Origin: Paramacrobiotus metropolitanus
Lineage: Eukaryota; Tardigrada; Eutardigrada; Parachela; Macrobiotidae
Assembly: GCF_019649055.1 (NCBI RefSeq)
Contig: NW_026570255.1
Coordinates: 310,001-374,000, forward strand
Length of the DNA: 64,000 nucleotides
Reading direction: 5' to 3'
Positions 47,864-59,807 of this stretch are shown piece by piece. Under the pieces are notes generated by a model. That model saw only the letters and a program-made list of their open reading frames with translations. It was not told where the DNA came from and did no database searches. How positions within the stretch are numbered: the stretch's first letter is position 1; each line of letters starts with the position of its first letter. A program made the translations under genes and the position numbers.

Positions 47864-48221
47864 GCATACGATCGCCACCTTTCGCACCGCACTGCGGATA
47901 CGCTCTCACGCTGAGCCATACAGCGCTCTCGTTCCTCAACCACTGAATGACTCATCGTTCACTCGCTCGCGTTGGATATAAGCACAGTCTGCGCGCAAGT
48001 TACGTCTATGGGACCAGCTAGCCTTGCTCGACGCAGCACGCCAGTCCATTCATCAGACGGACTTACGAGCCACATCCGGACTTGCACATAATATATCTAA
48101 TTTGTTAAACAAACAAGGGAACGGAAAATTAAAATTTTTGAATACCGACAACGGAAAAAATCAGAATGTTAATATTCCAGTATGCATATGTTCGCGCTTT
48201 TTATGTCATTTCGCAAAATTA

Positions 48222-48951
48222 ATATAACCCCCTTACACCCTCGTTTATTATAGGCACCCCTTCTCGCACCCCGTAATTTATAGACACCCTTTTCTGTTTA
48301 TTAAATAGAAACAGTGTATTTTATAGGCACCCTTTAATAGCATATTTCGGATACAGAATTCGAAAATGATTTCATGTACTGTACGTGCGTCAGTCTCTGA
48401 TACAGATACTCGCATACTGCATACAGACAGAATCAGGCTTTCCATCCGATGATCGGGCGGTGAGGCTGATCTGCTAACTTAGATCTAATGAGGATGGCAT
48501 CGTCGGCGGTAATTTTTGATGTTTCGTTTCGCAATCATAATTTCGGATGCCGGTTTTCTGTCGGTTCTTTTCGGACACCGGGTGGCCTCCTTGGGTTCTT
48601 TTCAGACACCAAAGTTTTTCCTTACCCCCAGTCTTTGTGGCAGTTTTTAAAGGCGTTGAAAAACGCGTCGATATAGTGGTTCCTTTCATATGACACAAAA
48701 TAAAGTGCAATTGGTCGACCTTTGCGATCTTGCACAACAACAGCGTACAAGCAGTAGTTTTCAACATTACCGTATCTAGGTTCTAACACTACAATTACAG
48801 TATAATATGCTAAAGTTTCATAGGGGCGCCTATAAAAAACAGGGTACAGAAAGAATCAATTAATAAATAAGGGTGCCTTTAATTAACGGGGTGCGGAAAA
48901 GGGGTGCCTATAGTAAACGGGGGTTTTTGGGGTGCCTATAGTGTCACCCTT
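48222..48951. mobile_element. non-autonomous transposon with TATAGGCACCCC inverted repeats
   Basis: The two ends (about 48222-48340 and 48825-48951) are inverted copies made of iterated TATAGGCACCCC / CGCACCCCGT blocks. The middle contains a minus frame (48767-48474, 97 codons) without recognisable transposase motifs. The exact termini and target duplication are not resolved. Confidence 0.6.
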
Positions 48952-50097
48952 AAATTTAAACCAATCAATATAGCTAATTATCACCAGCAGTTTACACTTT
49001 ACAGTTTATATTTGTTTGCAGCAAGTACAGAGTATAACTGCAAAAATAAATGCAGTGTCAGAATTATGTTTTGAAGAGTAACAATTTTGCATGTTATGTA
49101 CATAACATCGCAACCTGTGGAAACGACTGCAGGCGCACTATTTTGCGCGAAATTCTCGTTGGCGCAACGCTTTTATTTCGTAACTTCTGTCGTAAATGGA
49201 TAACTAGGGGTAGAACCCTTTATAGCGCACAGTTTTGCTGTGAACTGTCGCCACTACATTTCGTCTAAAATGATAACCTCAGTCATCTATGATAATTATA
49301 AAAAAGAATAATATCTTAGAAATCACATATCACTATTTTATCATTTAGATGGCTGCTTGGCATGCATTAGCCATATGCACGTTTTTATAGAGCTGATAAA
49401 GAATGTGGAATGACGCCGTTTTAGATCGTTTGGCGTAACTTGCAAATTTTTTCACTTAATTCTCGCTGTGTAAAAACGTTGGAATTTACGAGACACGCTG
49501 AGAATATGTTGCGCATATTACTTACTACAACAAATTATTGTTACGTCAAATTTTTTGATTAGTTCGAAAATTATTCTCTACCCATAGAGCTTTGCACTTT
49601 CCTTATATAAATCGTGAAATTCAATCTTTTTCATGAAAAATATTAGCCAAAAATCTAAACATATAATCACAAAAAAAAATTACACCCTGATGGTCAAAAA
49701 TACTGAAAGTGCAAAAGTCACTTCAAAAAATAGCTTCATATCAAAAACGGATTGTACGCTACAACAAAATTTTACTTAAACTAATTTCGATATTTCCTAA
49801 TTTCTGTTCTGTTCTTTTGTCTATATTTATCTTTCTAGATTTGTCTGATGATAAGCAAAGAGGGAACTTTTTATGTGATGTTATTAAAATAAAAGAAATG
49901 TTTTAAGCTACAACGAACGAAGATGTTCTGTTTAGTAACGTAACAAAATGTGACGATGTAGCAAATCTTGAAACGAACTTTTTAATAAAATTACCTCTCA
50001 GTAGCGGAGTTCTACAAATCAATGCAGTTTTAGTCACTTTCTCTTAGAAGAATGTACGGACATAAGTTATGAGTTATTCCGTTATAAGTTGTAAGTT
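48952..50097. other. AT-rich, nothing recognised
   Basis: Short frames only, strongly AT-rich, leading into the minisatellite. Confidence 0.45.
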
Positions 50098-50960
50098 CTA
50101 AATATTTCTAAAAGAAATATTTAGAAATATTTAGAAATATTTAGAAATATTTAGAAATATTTAGAAATATTTAGAAATATTTAGAAATATTTAAATATTT
50201 AGAAATATTTAGAAATATTTAGAAATATTTAGAAATATTTAGAAATATTTAGAAATATTTAGAAATATTTAGAAATATTTAGAAATATTTAGAAATATTT
50301 AGAAATATTTAGAAATATTTAGAAATATTTAGAAATATTTAGAAATATTTAGAAATATTTAGAAATATTCAGAAATATTTAGAAATATTTAGAAATATTT
50401 AGATATATTTAGAAATATTTAGAAATATTTAGAAATATTTAGAAATATTGAGAAATATTTAGAAATATTGAGAAATATTGAGAAATATTGAGAAATATTT
50501 AGAAATATTGAGAAATATTGAGAAATATTGAGAAATATTGAGAAATATTTAGAAATATTGAGAAATATTGAGAAATATTTAGAAATATTTAGAAATATTT
50601 AGAAATATTTAGAAATATTTAGAAATATTTAGAAATATTTAGAAATATTTAGAAATATTTAGAAATATTTAGAAATATTTAGAAATATTTAGAAATATTT
50701 AGAAATATTTGGAAATATCTAGAAATATTTAGAAATATCTAGAAATATCTAGAAATATCTAGAAATATTTAGAAATATTTAGAAAGATCTAGAAATATCT
50801 AGAAATATTTAGAAAGATCTAAAAAGATGTAGAAAGATTTAGAAATATTAGAAATATTCAGAAATATTCAGAAATATTTAGAAATATTTAGAAATATTTG
50901 AAAGTATTTAAAAATTTTTAAAAAGTGTCAAAAGTATTTAAAAATATTTAGAAATCTTAA
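50098..50960. repeat. AGAAATATTT decanucleotide minisatellite
   Basis: About 80 nearly perfect copies of a 10 bp unit. Variants are clustered: AGAAATATTG mainly at about 50450-50580, AGAAATATCT and AGAAAGATCT at about 50710-50830. The edges are degenerate (AAAAATTTTT-like units after 50900). One unit is shortened near 50190. Confidence 0.95.
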
Positions 50961-51713
50961 TCAAGGTAAAGATCTATATTACAACGGAAAGCCCCGTACG
51001 ATCTGGTCAGAAAAAACCAAAAAATTAATCAAAAAACTGCTAACGCCATTCGGTTCAGCATGTCTGGAAACTGTGTCACATGCATTTTGTTTTGGTAATA
51101 TCTGCTCCGGCTCCCGTGCACAGACGCCGGTGCCGGTAGAGAAGAAAGCTCAAGGTGACCTTGAAAACAATTTTCTAAGTCCTGTTGCATGGAGCAAAAA
51201 ATCAGTAAATTTAAACTGGTACACTTTTAGATCAACAAATCAAAAGCGTTTGAACTTTTACTCCTACAAAACTAGAAAAGACAATTAGCAGTAGCACAAA
51301 CAATACTGCTAGTGAATGGCTTCGTTTACAGTTTAAATCGTTAGCAATTTAAAACGCTTAAAAACAGAACTTAAGAATAAGAACTATCGTTGAAAGCCAT
51401 GTGAAGGCAGCAAAAGAAAGAAACTGACCATAGTAATCGCTCAAACGGGCTGACCTTTCCTTGCAGTTCGAGCAAAACTAAAGGCAGTGATTGATAAATG
51501 ATAATCAGCATCTACAGTCCGTAAATTATTTCGTATAATACGGACTAATAGTGCGGTATCTACTGTACATTCTACATCTTTATTATTACAAAAAATAAAA
51601 AGGGATTCACGAACCCAGCTTTCTCGTACAGAATCAGCAGAAACCATTTCCATAATCTGAATGCCCATATTCCAAAACCCGGCCAGACGGTTTTAGTTTC
51701 ACAGAGCCAAGCT
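50961..51713. other. nothing recognised
   Basis: Short frames only. Confidence 0.4.
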
Positions 51714-51845
51714 GTGACCGAACTACCACTACTATCCAGAGCACACAGACCGCTAGGTGAACAAGTGACCGAACTACCACTACTATGCAGAGCACACAGC
51801 CCGCTAGGTGAACAAGTGACCGAACTACCACTACTATGCAGAGAA
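51714..51845. repeat. 51 bp minisatellite, 2.6 copies
   Basis: Units start GTGACCGAACTACCACTACT at 51714, 51765 and 51816 and differ at two or three positions. The unit length is a multiple of three, so a minus frame reads through it, but no gene is evident. Confidence 0.9.
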
Positions 51846-52095
51846 TTCTGAGTGAAAGTGAATGCGTCTGAGTGCACAAAAGCCATAAATTCACTTTTTA
51901 TTCTATCTGCGTTTTAGCGTATTTTTGGAACATTTTGTTTCGTTGAAGGAATAAGATGTTAACTAAATAGCTGATCGAAATCATTTGAATAAACCGGCCG
52001 TAGACTGGAGACCACAAGAAAAGCGGAGGCGAAGCCGAGGCTGTTTCTTGTAAATATATAGCTTGGACACTTGAATACAACTGAGCGAGTGCAAG

Positions 52096-53194
52096 TCATT
52101 TTCGAGTATTAAGAGTATTATCGAATATTACGCGCACCTTGGGAGCGTATACTTTGCACCCACCATACTGGCATGCAGCACCAATGGCCTCACGATTTCC
52201 TCCGCCACAGGCATACAGTACATATAGCAGGGTGATCCTGGTGGAGCCCTGTTGCAATGCATTGCTGCTCAACCCATAGAAGTATCCTTCAATTTTACGT
52301 CGAAACTCGGGGTATTTTTTCTCGATGATTCGGCACTGGGAGGAAAGGTAGAGCAGGTGTAAAATGATTTGACCAAAATCATTTCGGAGATTCAGCACGC
52401 TGAATTGGAGTTAAATCCCGGAAAGTGCGAGTTTGTCGTACTTTGAGGCTCTGACATTGAACGCGAATACATTGTGACCAGGCTTCATGCAGTGGCTCAT
52501 CTTGCGGTTGTACTGAAGCCTGAAATGGTAAATTTGCTGGGTGCACCACTCCGGAAGCTCTGATTGTCTGCTTACAAGAAAAAGTTGCCCTAAAGTTGCT
52601 TCTGGCTCGCCTAATGTTCTTAAGCGCCCATCATATTCATGCATTCTATCTGTACATCCTGCGAAACTTCCTGGCCATACCAAAACAGCTCTACACATGT
52701 CGATGCAATCCGTGTTGGAAAGCGCCCGCCAACGTTACAAAGTAATCCACTATCTTTCAGCGCTTCTCGAAGTGATCACACGTCATTATACACATCGTCC
52801 GGGTCGCCTCCAGCTGCACTTTGTCCTGCCTCTTGCAATGCAGTCCAGTATCGTGTGAAAGCAATTAGTGCAAGCAACTGCATTTTCGTGCTCACTAACT
52901 GTGTTACTACTGGCTACTCGTTTCGGAGGCGTGGACTTCAATAGCCGTTTTGGTAACCAGTAGCCAACAGTTTGGTCGCGGTCAAGCTGAATCAAGTTTA
53001 ACAGCTGAATTGAGCATAGACAGAGATACAGACACATCAAATACCAAGTCTTGACAAAATATGTGCTTGAGCCATAAACCAAGGAAATTGAAGGACCCCT
53101 TAGGCCTTAAAATCGGCAATTGCAATTCGTCGTCGTTTGGGGTGGGCATTGAACGTATTGTGGGCAAGTCCTTCAAGAAGTTGTAAACATTCAC
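52096..53194 (-). pseudogene. broken gene, unrecognised
   Basis: Three protein-like stretches in minus-strand order. The first is LQLPILRPKGSFNFLGLWLK with HIFCQDLVFDVSVSL (about 53130-53010). The second is YNRKMSHCMKPGHNVFAFNV (about 52520-52460). The third is KKYPEFRRKIEGYFYGLSSN with LLYVLYACGGGNREAIGAAC (about 52320-52180). The second and third are in one frame but separated by an in-frame TAA at about 52411. The phrasing suggests an extracellular or lipid-transfer-type protein, but I cannot name a family. Intron borders were not resolved. Confidence 0.4.
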
Positions 53195-53337
53195 GTTCCA
53201 CGTCGTCAGGTGGATCCTGCTGGCATCGCACAGTGCTCGCAGTTCTTTGTAAATGCTGCTTTAACAAAATCCAAGCAGTTACAGCGTTACAATAAGCTTA
53301 TTTTGGTGTCTATTCAGAAGTTTGGCAAGCCTGGGCG

Positions 53338-53524
53338 ATGGCGCAAATTGGGATAGTTGTGGAAATTGTCGGGGAAGATGGGAATCTACAGTGTGGCAAA
53401 GTGATCGCCTGTTCCACCAGCGAGTTACTCGTTGACTTTCGATTTCCAGGCAGCCAAAACGTATGGATTCCATTTCACAAGGTTTTTCTAGCCGGCACCT
53501 CTAAGGAAATCACGCGGATCAAAG
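53338..53524 (+). CDS. first exon of an F-box family gene (first lobe)
   Basis: Starts MAQIGIVVEIVGEDGNLQCG and continues KVIACSTSELLVDFRFPGSQ and VWIPFHKVFLAG. Position by position this follows the family's first lobe (DVLFDDGLMRYARVVDVADN, then VDLLCPDRRRELVSFDRLF). The reading frame is intact. A donor, AAAG/GTACAT, ends the exon in phase 1; reading on gives a stop two codons later. No second lobe is present nearby. The next family-like exon on the same strand, at 62549, begins in phase 1, so the two could be one gene split by a 9 kb intron. Alternatively this is an orphan exon. Confidence 0.6.
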
Positions 53525-55845
53525 GTACATAAGATGATGAGAAAAACAGTAGTCGTATAGTAACGCCCTTACTACTTGAGTTTTTTTTATGTTGGTCCAT
53601 TTTAGCAGAATGTTCTCACGCGAAGGTTAGGACCACGATAGTGGTTAAAAGATATTTCGAGTCCGGTGCGAAACTAAAGCAGGCTAATGGTCAACGTAGG
53701 CCAATTTCGACGTGGGTGCGCAATACGTCGGCCCCTTGAGCACCAGGCTTAAGCAACCAGCTATTCGTACTATGTGGGATATAAAATATTTCTTATAGGG
53801 TTTCCCATTAATTTTGTGTCTCTTATAAAAGCAGGGTAATTTTATAGAAACTAGAGCCCTTTTGATTACTTTTCTCACGCATAGGCAAAGTAGAATGTTT
53901 TACCCGCGCTAGATTTTACCGGTTACAGCTGCTCCCGCGGGCCTCTAGGCCTTCAGTGTCTTTCATAGTATATCTTTGCAAAACATTTTCTTCGGTCACA
54001 CTCGTAAATTCTGAAAGCTGTTTTGCTAAGTTCTTACATGCCACTTTGGTACCACCAGTTGGCTACACGTTAACTCTCAGACGAAGCCTTCCGGGTTTAT
54101 GTCCAGTTGGTTGAACTGACTACCAAACAGAGCAAAATTTCCAAGAACATTTTTTGGCCTCTCGTTACGGCCGTGGGCAGACTTTTTCTGAACTGACGGA
54201 AATGTTAATCCGGGCATAGACACACTGCTGGAAATTAATCTGAAAATGACACCTACCGCGAAAAGGATATTTTTTGAGATTGCTTATTTTTGCCAGTGTT
54301 TGTGCCGGAAACCGACTGATTTTTATGCAACACGTTTTGAAAGTACTGGTACCGCCGCCCGGCTCCCAATCAAGTTGTGCAACTTCATAACACCTGGTGT
54401 TCGCACGTTGCCCGGCATCGTGCACAGGTTCAAACAAATGGCAGCGTGTTTGACTTTTTCATAAACCAGACTGAGGGTGCAATTTAATCGGGCGGCTAGA
54501 GCGCACAAACGTTTGATTAGGTTTTCGAAATATTTTAACGATATGTGGTTGCACGCGGCTAAAATGTTCACATGTTTTTGGTTCAGCATTTATTTGTCAA
54601 AGCATAATTCACATCTCAGTTCAATGTGAAAGTTTAAAATTATGGTACTTACTTCCACTTGGTTACAGACTGACCGTCATGTTCGTCTTTTTCCGATTTT
54701 CACTGATCGGCGTTCATATTCATACTTGCACAGGAGCACCATCGTTGTCATTAAGATATAACACCCCTTTACGAAAATTATTGCCTAACGCCGACCGTGC
54801 AACACTAACGTTAAATCGAAACAGTTTCTTTCAGAAACCAAATAAAAAATGACTACTTAATAATGATTTTATTACAATTCAAACAGATTGTCCCGTTCCT
54901 TTTTTTTACAACCTGAATTTTCTCGCCTAGCGTTTATGTTCACGCACTTAGTACTGACTATTCAGCATGCACCAGCCTCTGACAAAATTTAATTACATTA
55001 ACGCCTGCTTTCTGCTAAGTAAAACCTTCGTACATTGAGTCATTGAACATCTGAGGTTCCAAACTTTCGTTCCGCATGTTCAATGCACAGAACAGGTGAT
55101 CCTGGCTGCAGTGATTCTTCTCGCTGAAGCGGCTCCTGAGGACGAAGGGGCGCTGCCTTAAGGGGGGCAGCACCTTTAGCGAGCCTTTTATACGCTATTT
55201 TCGCCCATAATAAATCACATAATGTTAAAGCTGTAACAAGCGAACGGCTAGCGAACTCTGGTCCGTTAAGAGCTTTTTTTGCGTGTTTTCGCGTCCGAAT
55301 CAAGACTCGGTTACTTTGTTCATTTTGAAAGGATGCAATATTAGTAAACAATTAGCTAACTTTTAGAGAGGTATTCAATATACGCGAGGTCCGCCCTGTG
55401 TTATAGTCTACGAAACGCGCCGGTTGCGCAATGACCGTTCAACGTACAGCAGTGTTCAAAGTCTCAAGTTTTACTGTAATGACTATCAGGCACTTTTTGG
55501 AGGACGTGAAACGTATCTATTTGTACTACCGTATCGGTTAGACTGAAGGAATGATATGCTTTATAGAAGGTTAAGTTTCACAGAAGCAGCAGCTTCATGC
55601 AATAGAGCTTAATAATTTTTTTCAAAAGACGTTATGCTTAGAGAGTTACCCCGCTCCACACCATGCGTATTAAACCGACATGGTGAAGAACCCGTAATCA
55701 TGGTCGTACTAGGAGACCCCGCGCAGATTGCGCGGAATAAATAAGAGATGAATAATTCAATGCAAAAAACTAACTGTTTTCAACTATTTCTGTAAGTATA
55801 GATATGAGGAAATCATAGAATTATTATGTTACTGCTATTATAATG
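53525..55845. other. no supported gene
   Basis: Short frames only. It would be intron if 53338 and 62549 belong together. Confidence 0.4.
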
Positions 55846-58008
55846 TCACTGGACTGCCAGGACAACCCTAGACTGAGCTCGTGTGAATATGGAAATTTTC
55901 AAATTATAGTCGTATAGTTCGACTTCGCCGAAGTCGTATAGTTCGACTTCGCGGGCCTCCAGGTGTATGATACGGCTTCGTTGCGCTTCGTTCACCTTTT
56001 GGGCTTCTGCCAAGCTGTATTCCAGCTGGATTCGGAGTTTCTGTTCCTGCTTAAGGACGTCGTTAAGTCCATAAACCTGGTCGGTCAGCTGAGCATTCGC
56101 TTCTACCAGGTCGGCATTGGCTGCCTCCTGGTTGGGAGAGCTCGACTGTCGACTATGTTGGTCGATGAATTGTTGACCGGTTCTGACCAGCAGGATTTCC
56201 ATTTCAGATTGTAGTCGGTCAATATGTTCTCGTTGCCGGTCGATCTCGTTGTCGGCCTGCTTAATTTCGACTACGTATCTATCGACTTCGTTTCGATTGA
56301 CCTTGGCTTCTTCGTTGGCCAGGTTCAGTTGCTGGTGGAATGCTCCTGCTGCCGTTTCCGAGGCGACCAATGCTCTTTGTACATCGGCCAAATCCTTCTG
56401 TGCCTCCTCGAGTGCTTTCTGCGACTCGGCGAGTTCTCGGTTCAACTCGTGGACAGCGTTCATGGAGCGACCCAGCATGCCTTTGAGTGCGGTGACTTCG
56501 TCTATGTCGTGTCAACACGGTTGGTCGGTACGCTTCAGTATGGCGTTAAGTCGGCCGATCTCCCGTTGTTGGGTTGCGATGGCTTTGTTAGCATGGTCCA
56601 TATCGCGTTCCCACCTCTTCCGTTCGAGCTTGTGGGTGTCTTCCGAGTTGATGATCGATCCTTCCGCCGAGTTGACGATCTGATCCGCTAGCACGATCTG
56701 TGTGATCAGCTTGCGGCATCTTGCGCGAAGTAGGTCGACATCTTTAATCTTTTCGGGCGGTGTTGCCGCGATCCACTTCTTCGCGTGTATTCGAGTGCGC
56801 TGGCTTGATAGGTGAGGTCGTCTTTGTTGGACTTCACCGGTGTTGTGAAGAATCCGTCCCGGTCGTGACGCATTTTTTGCGTCAAAGACTTCGTCTGTCG
56901 GTGACGGAGTTCTCTCGCTACCAAGTTGGCCAGGTTCGAACATTAGCGGTGATGGTTTAATGTTCAGGTAGACAGGTCGACTTGTTGGCGCCTTGGTCGA
57001 CTTCACCGTTTGTTAAGCCTCTGTTGCTCGAGTCGACTTGCTTCCAGATGGCGAAGGTCGGCTCAACGGCGAAATAACCCGTTCGTTGGGTATATAAATG
57101 TTGGCAGGCGATCCGGCTGAATGAGGGCCGCTTCGTGGCGGTGCCTCGGATTCTTCCGTTCTGACCGTTGATTTGGTCGGCTGGATACCGCATCCGACTT
57201 GTTGTCGGTTAGTTTCGGTTCCGAGCTGGTCGGCTGTGTGTTGCCGACTTCCTTTTGTCCAACCTCTGTGATCGGCTTCTGTTGACCGACCGCCGTGGTC
57301 GGCTGCTGTTGACCGAGCTTCGGGGTTGGCGAAATGCTTCCGACCTGTCTGGTCGGTTGGACTTTGCCGACTTCTGTTGTCGGCTGTTCCTGTCCGGTCA
57401 AGGTCGGCTGTTGTTGTCCGACCTCCTTAGTTGGTGCTTGGTCGACCTTCTGTTGGTCGACTTCCTTAGTCGAATGTGTTTGACCGACTTCTTTGGTCGG
57501 CGATTTTCGACCCGACCTCTGTGGTAGGCGTTTTTCGTCCGACTTCCTTAGTCGCCGTGCCCATGTGGGGCGAGGTCGGCTTCGGCATTCCTTCCATCTT
57601 GTTAGGTGAATTCCGTCCGAGCTCGGTGGCTTTTGTAGCCGTTACCGAGACCTGAGCTCTGTGTGAGCTCGACTCCTGGTCGGCATGAGACAATGTGGTC
57701 TCAGCCTGCAGCTGTTTCACATCCCCTCCGGTCGGGTGGGACGGGGCTGCTGTGTCAGCTTGGGTGTCCAGGAATGTTCTGTCCCTGGCGTCCTCGAAAC
57801 TGTCGTCCGAGGTCGGATTCGAGTCAGCAAGGAGGATCCGTTCGTTGCGCCTCTCCCTTGCCTCAGCCGACTTTGTCTAGTCGGTTGAGGACGGCTGACT
57901 TCTTTCCTGACCGGCGTACCGGAGTGAGTACGCTGCGGTCGTTTTCGCACGCCGGGGGTAATCCTTGTTGTATTCCTTGCCGTTCTCGTTATTGTTGGGA
58001 TTCGACAT
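55846..58008 (-). pseudogene. broken gene for a repeat-rich coiled-coil protein
   Basis: Starts MSNPNNNENGKEYNKDYPRR (58008). The same frame passes an in-frame TAG at about 57880 and continues RILLADSNPTSDDSFEDARD. It then enters a repeat region of PTTEVGxxQ-type units (about 57560-57200) interrupted by a one-base frameshift near 57500. A further frame change leads to 57006-56512 (PPEKIKDVDLLRARCRKLIT, then REIGRLNAILKR). After an in-frame TGA near 56510 the frame runs on as a long heptad-like coiled coil to 55846 (NRELAESQKALEEAQKDLAD, DRQREHIDRLQSEMEILLVR). The C-terminus has a 24 bp duplication encoding EVELYD twice. Two stops and at least two shifts argue for a pseudogene. A retroelement Gag-like origin is possible but unproven. 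Confidence 0.6.
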
Positions 58009-58205
58009 TGTTGTCGAATCAGGTCGGCTCCGATGGAGCCTTGAAGGTTTTATCGGTAAAAATAGAAAGTCGAACAATCTCCTGTGTGGAAATGAGAATC
58101 CGCTCTTCTTGTGTAGAAAAGACGAAAACTGTGCTCACCAGCTGTGGTAGGAATCACTTCAGTTATCCCCGTTTTTCCCAGCTGTAAGACGGCAAGTTAA
58201 GTCTG

Positions 58206-58349
58206 ATGCCAGTCAAGGCAGCGGCTGCTTCAGTAGTCGATCTGACAGTGACTGAAAGGGATTCTGACGAGTTCTCCGCAAGTAAGCCTTCACCGTCTCC
58301 TCAAAAGTTCCGTGAGAAGGAATACCAGAAAGATGCTGCTACCATGTAA
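58206..58349 (+). CDS. possible terminal exon, unrecognised
   Basis: An open stretch of 47 codons, MPVKAAAASVVDLTVTERDS then FSASKPSPSPQKFREKEYQK, 39 nt after a strong acceptor (CCCCGTTTTTCCCAG, 58167-58181). Composition is typical of a disordered protein tail. The frame closes with TAA at 58349. The acceptor-proximal codons contain stops in this frame, so the exact start is unclear. Confidence 0.25.
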   Translation: MPVKAAAASVVDLTVTERDSDEFSASKPSPSPQKFREKEYQKDAATM

Positions 58350-59803
58350 CAGACAATGGCGAGGAGATCACGAGTGTGCTATATTGTACCAATAAGGGAA
58401 CAATGCTGCGTAATAGCAGGAAAACATGAACATAGCAGGCTAATCTAGCAAGTGTTGCTGAAAGGGTTCTTGAGCGTCTGTCAAGGCGTTCAAAGAAATG
58501 CTGGCGGCAACCACTTGCGTGCTGCAGGCCAAACATCAGCTGCGTGATGCGCAGACTGGACTCGATCCAACGCGAGCGTATGAACGCTGATTGCTGCTGC
58601 GAGAGAGGGACGAGAGAGCAGTCCACTCAGTGTATTCGCTGCGTATATCCGCTTCAGCGGATGAGTCAGTGCAGCAGCACACATACGTACAGCAAGAGAG
58701 GCGATATGCGGCATGCAAGTGAGTGCAAGTACGTCCTTTGTGGGCGGAGCACCACGCGCAGGCTCATACCTCTGACATCCCTTACTGCACCGATCGTTTT
58801 CCAGTCGCCTTTCGACAGGCAGTTAATTCCGTTCACATTAAGTTATTCAGCGTGCGCCAAGCGAAATGCAGGTTACATGCCCGGCGTGCGTTGCCGTAAA
58901 TGGAGTTTGACTTATCTGTAACACGTAAATTTGTATGCATTGTATTTCGTTCCAATGATTTGTCAGAAATCATCGAACGTGCTTATACGAACAAACGATT
59001 TATATACACACAAGAATAATTTATACATAAAAAAAGCGCAAAAAGCTTTATTGTTAATAATTTTGAGGTAATAGTATTGTGTCAGCAGCTGGTTTGACTG
59101 CTGTTTTATTGGGTTGGTTAATCTATCTTACTACTATCTGTCGGCTTTTAGTGTGGGAAAGGCTAGCACGGTCGGTACTGGTAGCGATGCTGACCGGAAA
59201 CTGATTACCGTTTGCAGGTTGACAACCGTGGGAGATGCACGATCATCCCATTGCGGTTAAGCAACACAGCACAAGGTCGTCGCAGGGGTTTATAAGCAAG
59301 TACACAAAGCACGATTCAGCGAGCAGCGCAAGCTGGCAATCAAGATCGCATAAGTGTGGAGTAAGAAGCGCGGAAGGCGCGGAGCAAGTTGCAGCAAGAC
59401 TAATTTCAAGATGTCTCTGAGCGTGAGATGCGGTCGGTAAAATGTAGAAAAAAAGGATTCTGATTTTCATAACACAACAACCAATAAACAGTAAAGAAAG
59501 GCAATTAACACTCCTACTGGATAGAAACTGGATTTGCAGCTGTCGAAAATGTTCCGCCTCTCTCTGTCAGCGGAAAATAATTCGCCTGCCGGTGTATGGT
59601 AGTGTGTCCGCGTTTCCAATTTTTGAATACTGTTTAAAGGTTACTAGCTAAAGTTTTGGCTTCAAATATTTGAAAAAAAACGGTACTCTATGAGGTATTC
59701 TCTCCAGTAACAGATCGCATTGAACGTTCTGCGCATTAAGCAGGCGTAGAAGCCAGATTTATAATGGGATGCATAAAGATAGAGGTAGTGCAATAATGTC
59801 GCC
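58350..59803. other. no supported gene
   Basis: Short frames only. Confidence 0.4.
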
Positions 59804-59807
59804 TTAA

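Noticed and set aside
48474-48767. 97-codon minus frame inside the TATAGGCACCCC element as a transposase
   Set aside because: No catalytic motifs or domain pattern, and too short.
50098-50960. Direct-repeat array considered as CRISPR
   Set aside because: Units are contiguous 10-mers without spacers, and the sequence is eukaryotic.
56224-56691. Plus-strand 155- and 144-codon frames
   Set aside because: Antisense to the coiled-coil reading, whose heptad pattern and low-complexity repeats are coherent on the minus strand.
57663-58187. Plus-strand 174-codon frame
   Set aside because: Antisense to the N-terminal part of the coiled-coil gene; no domain seen.
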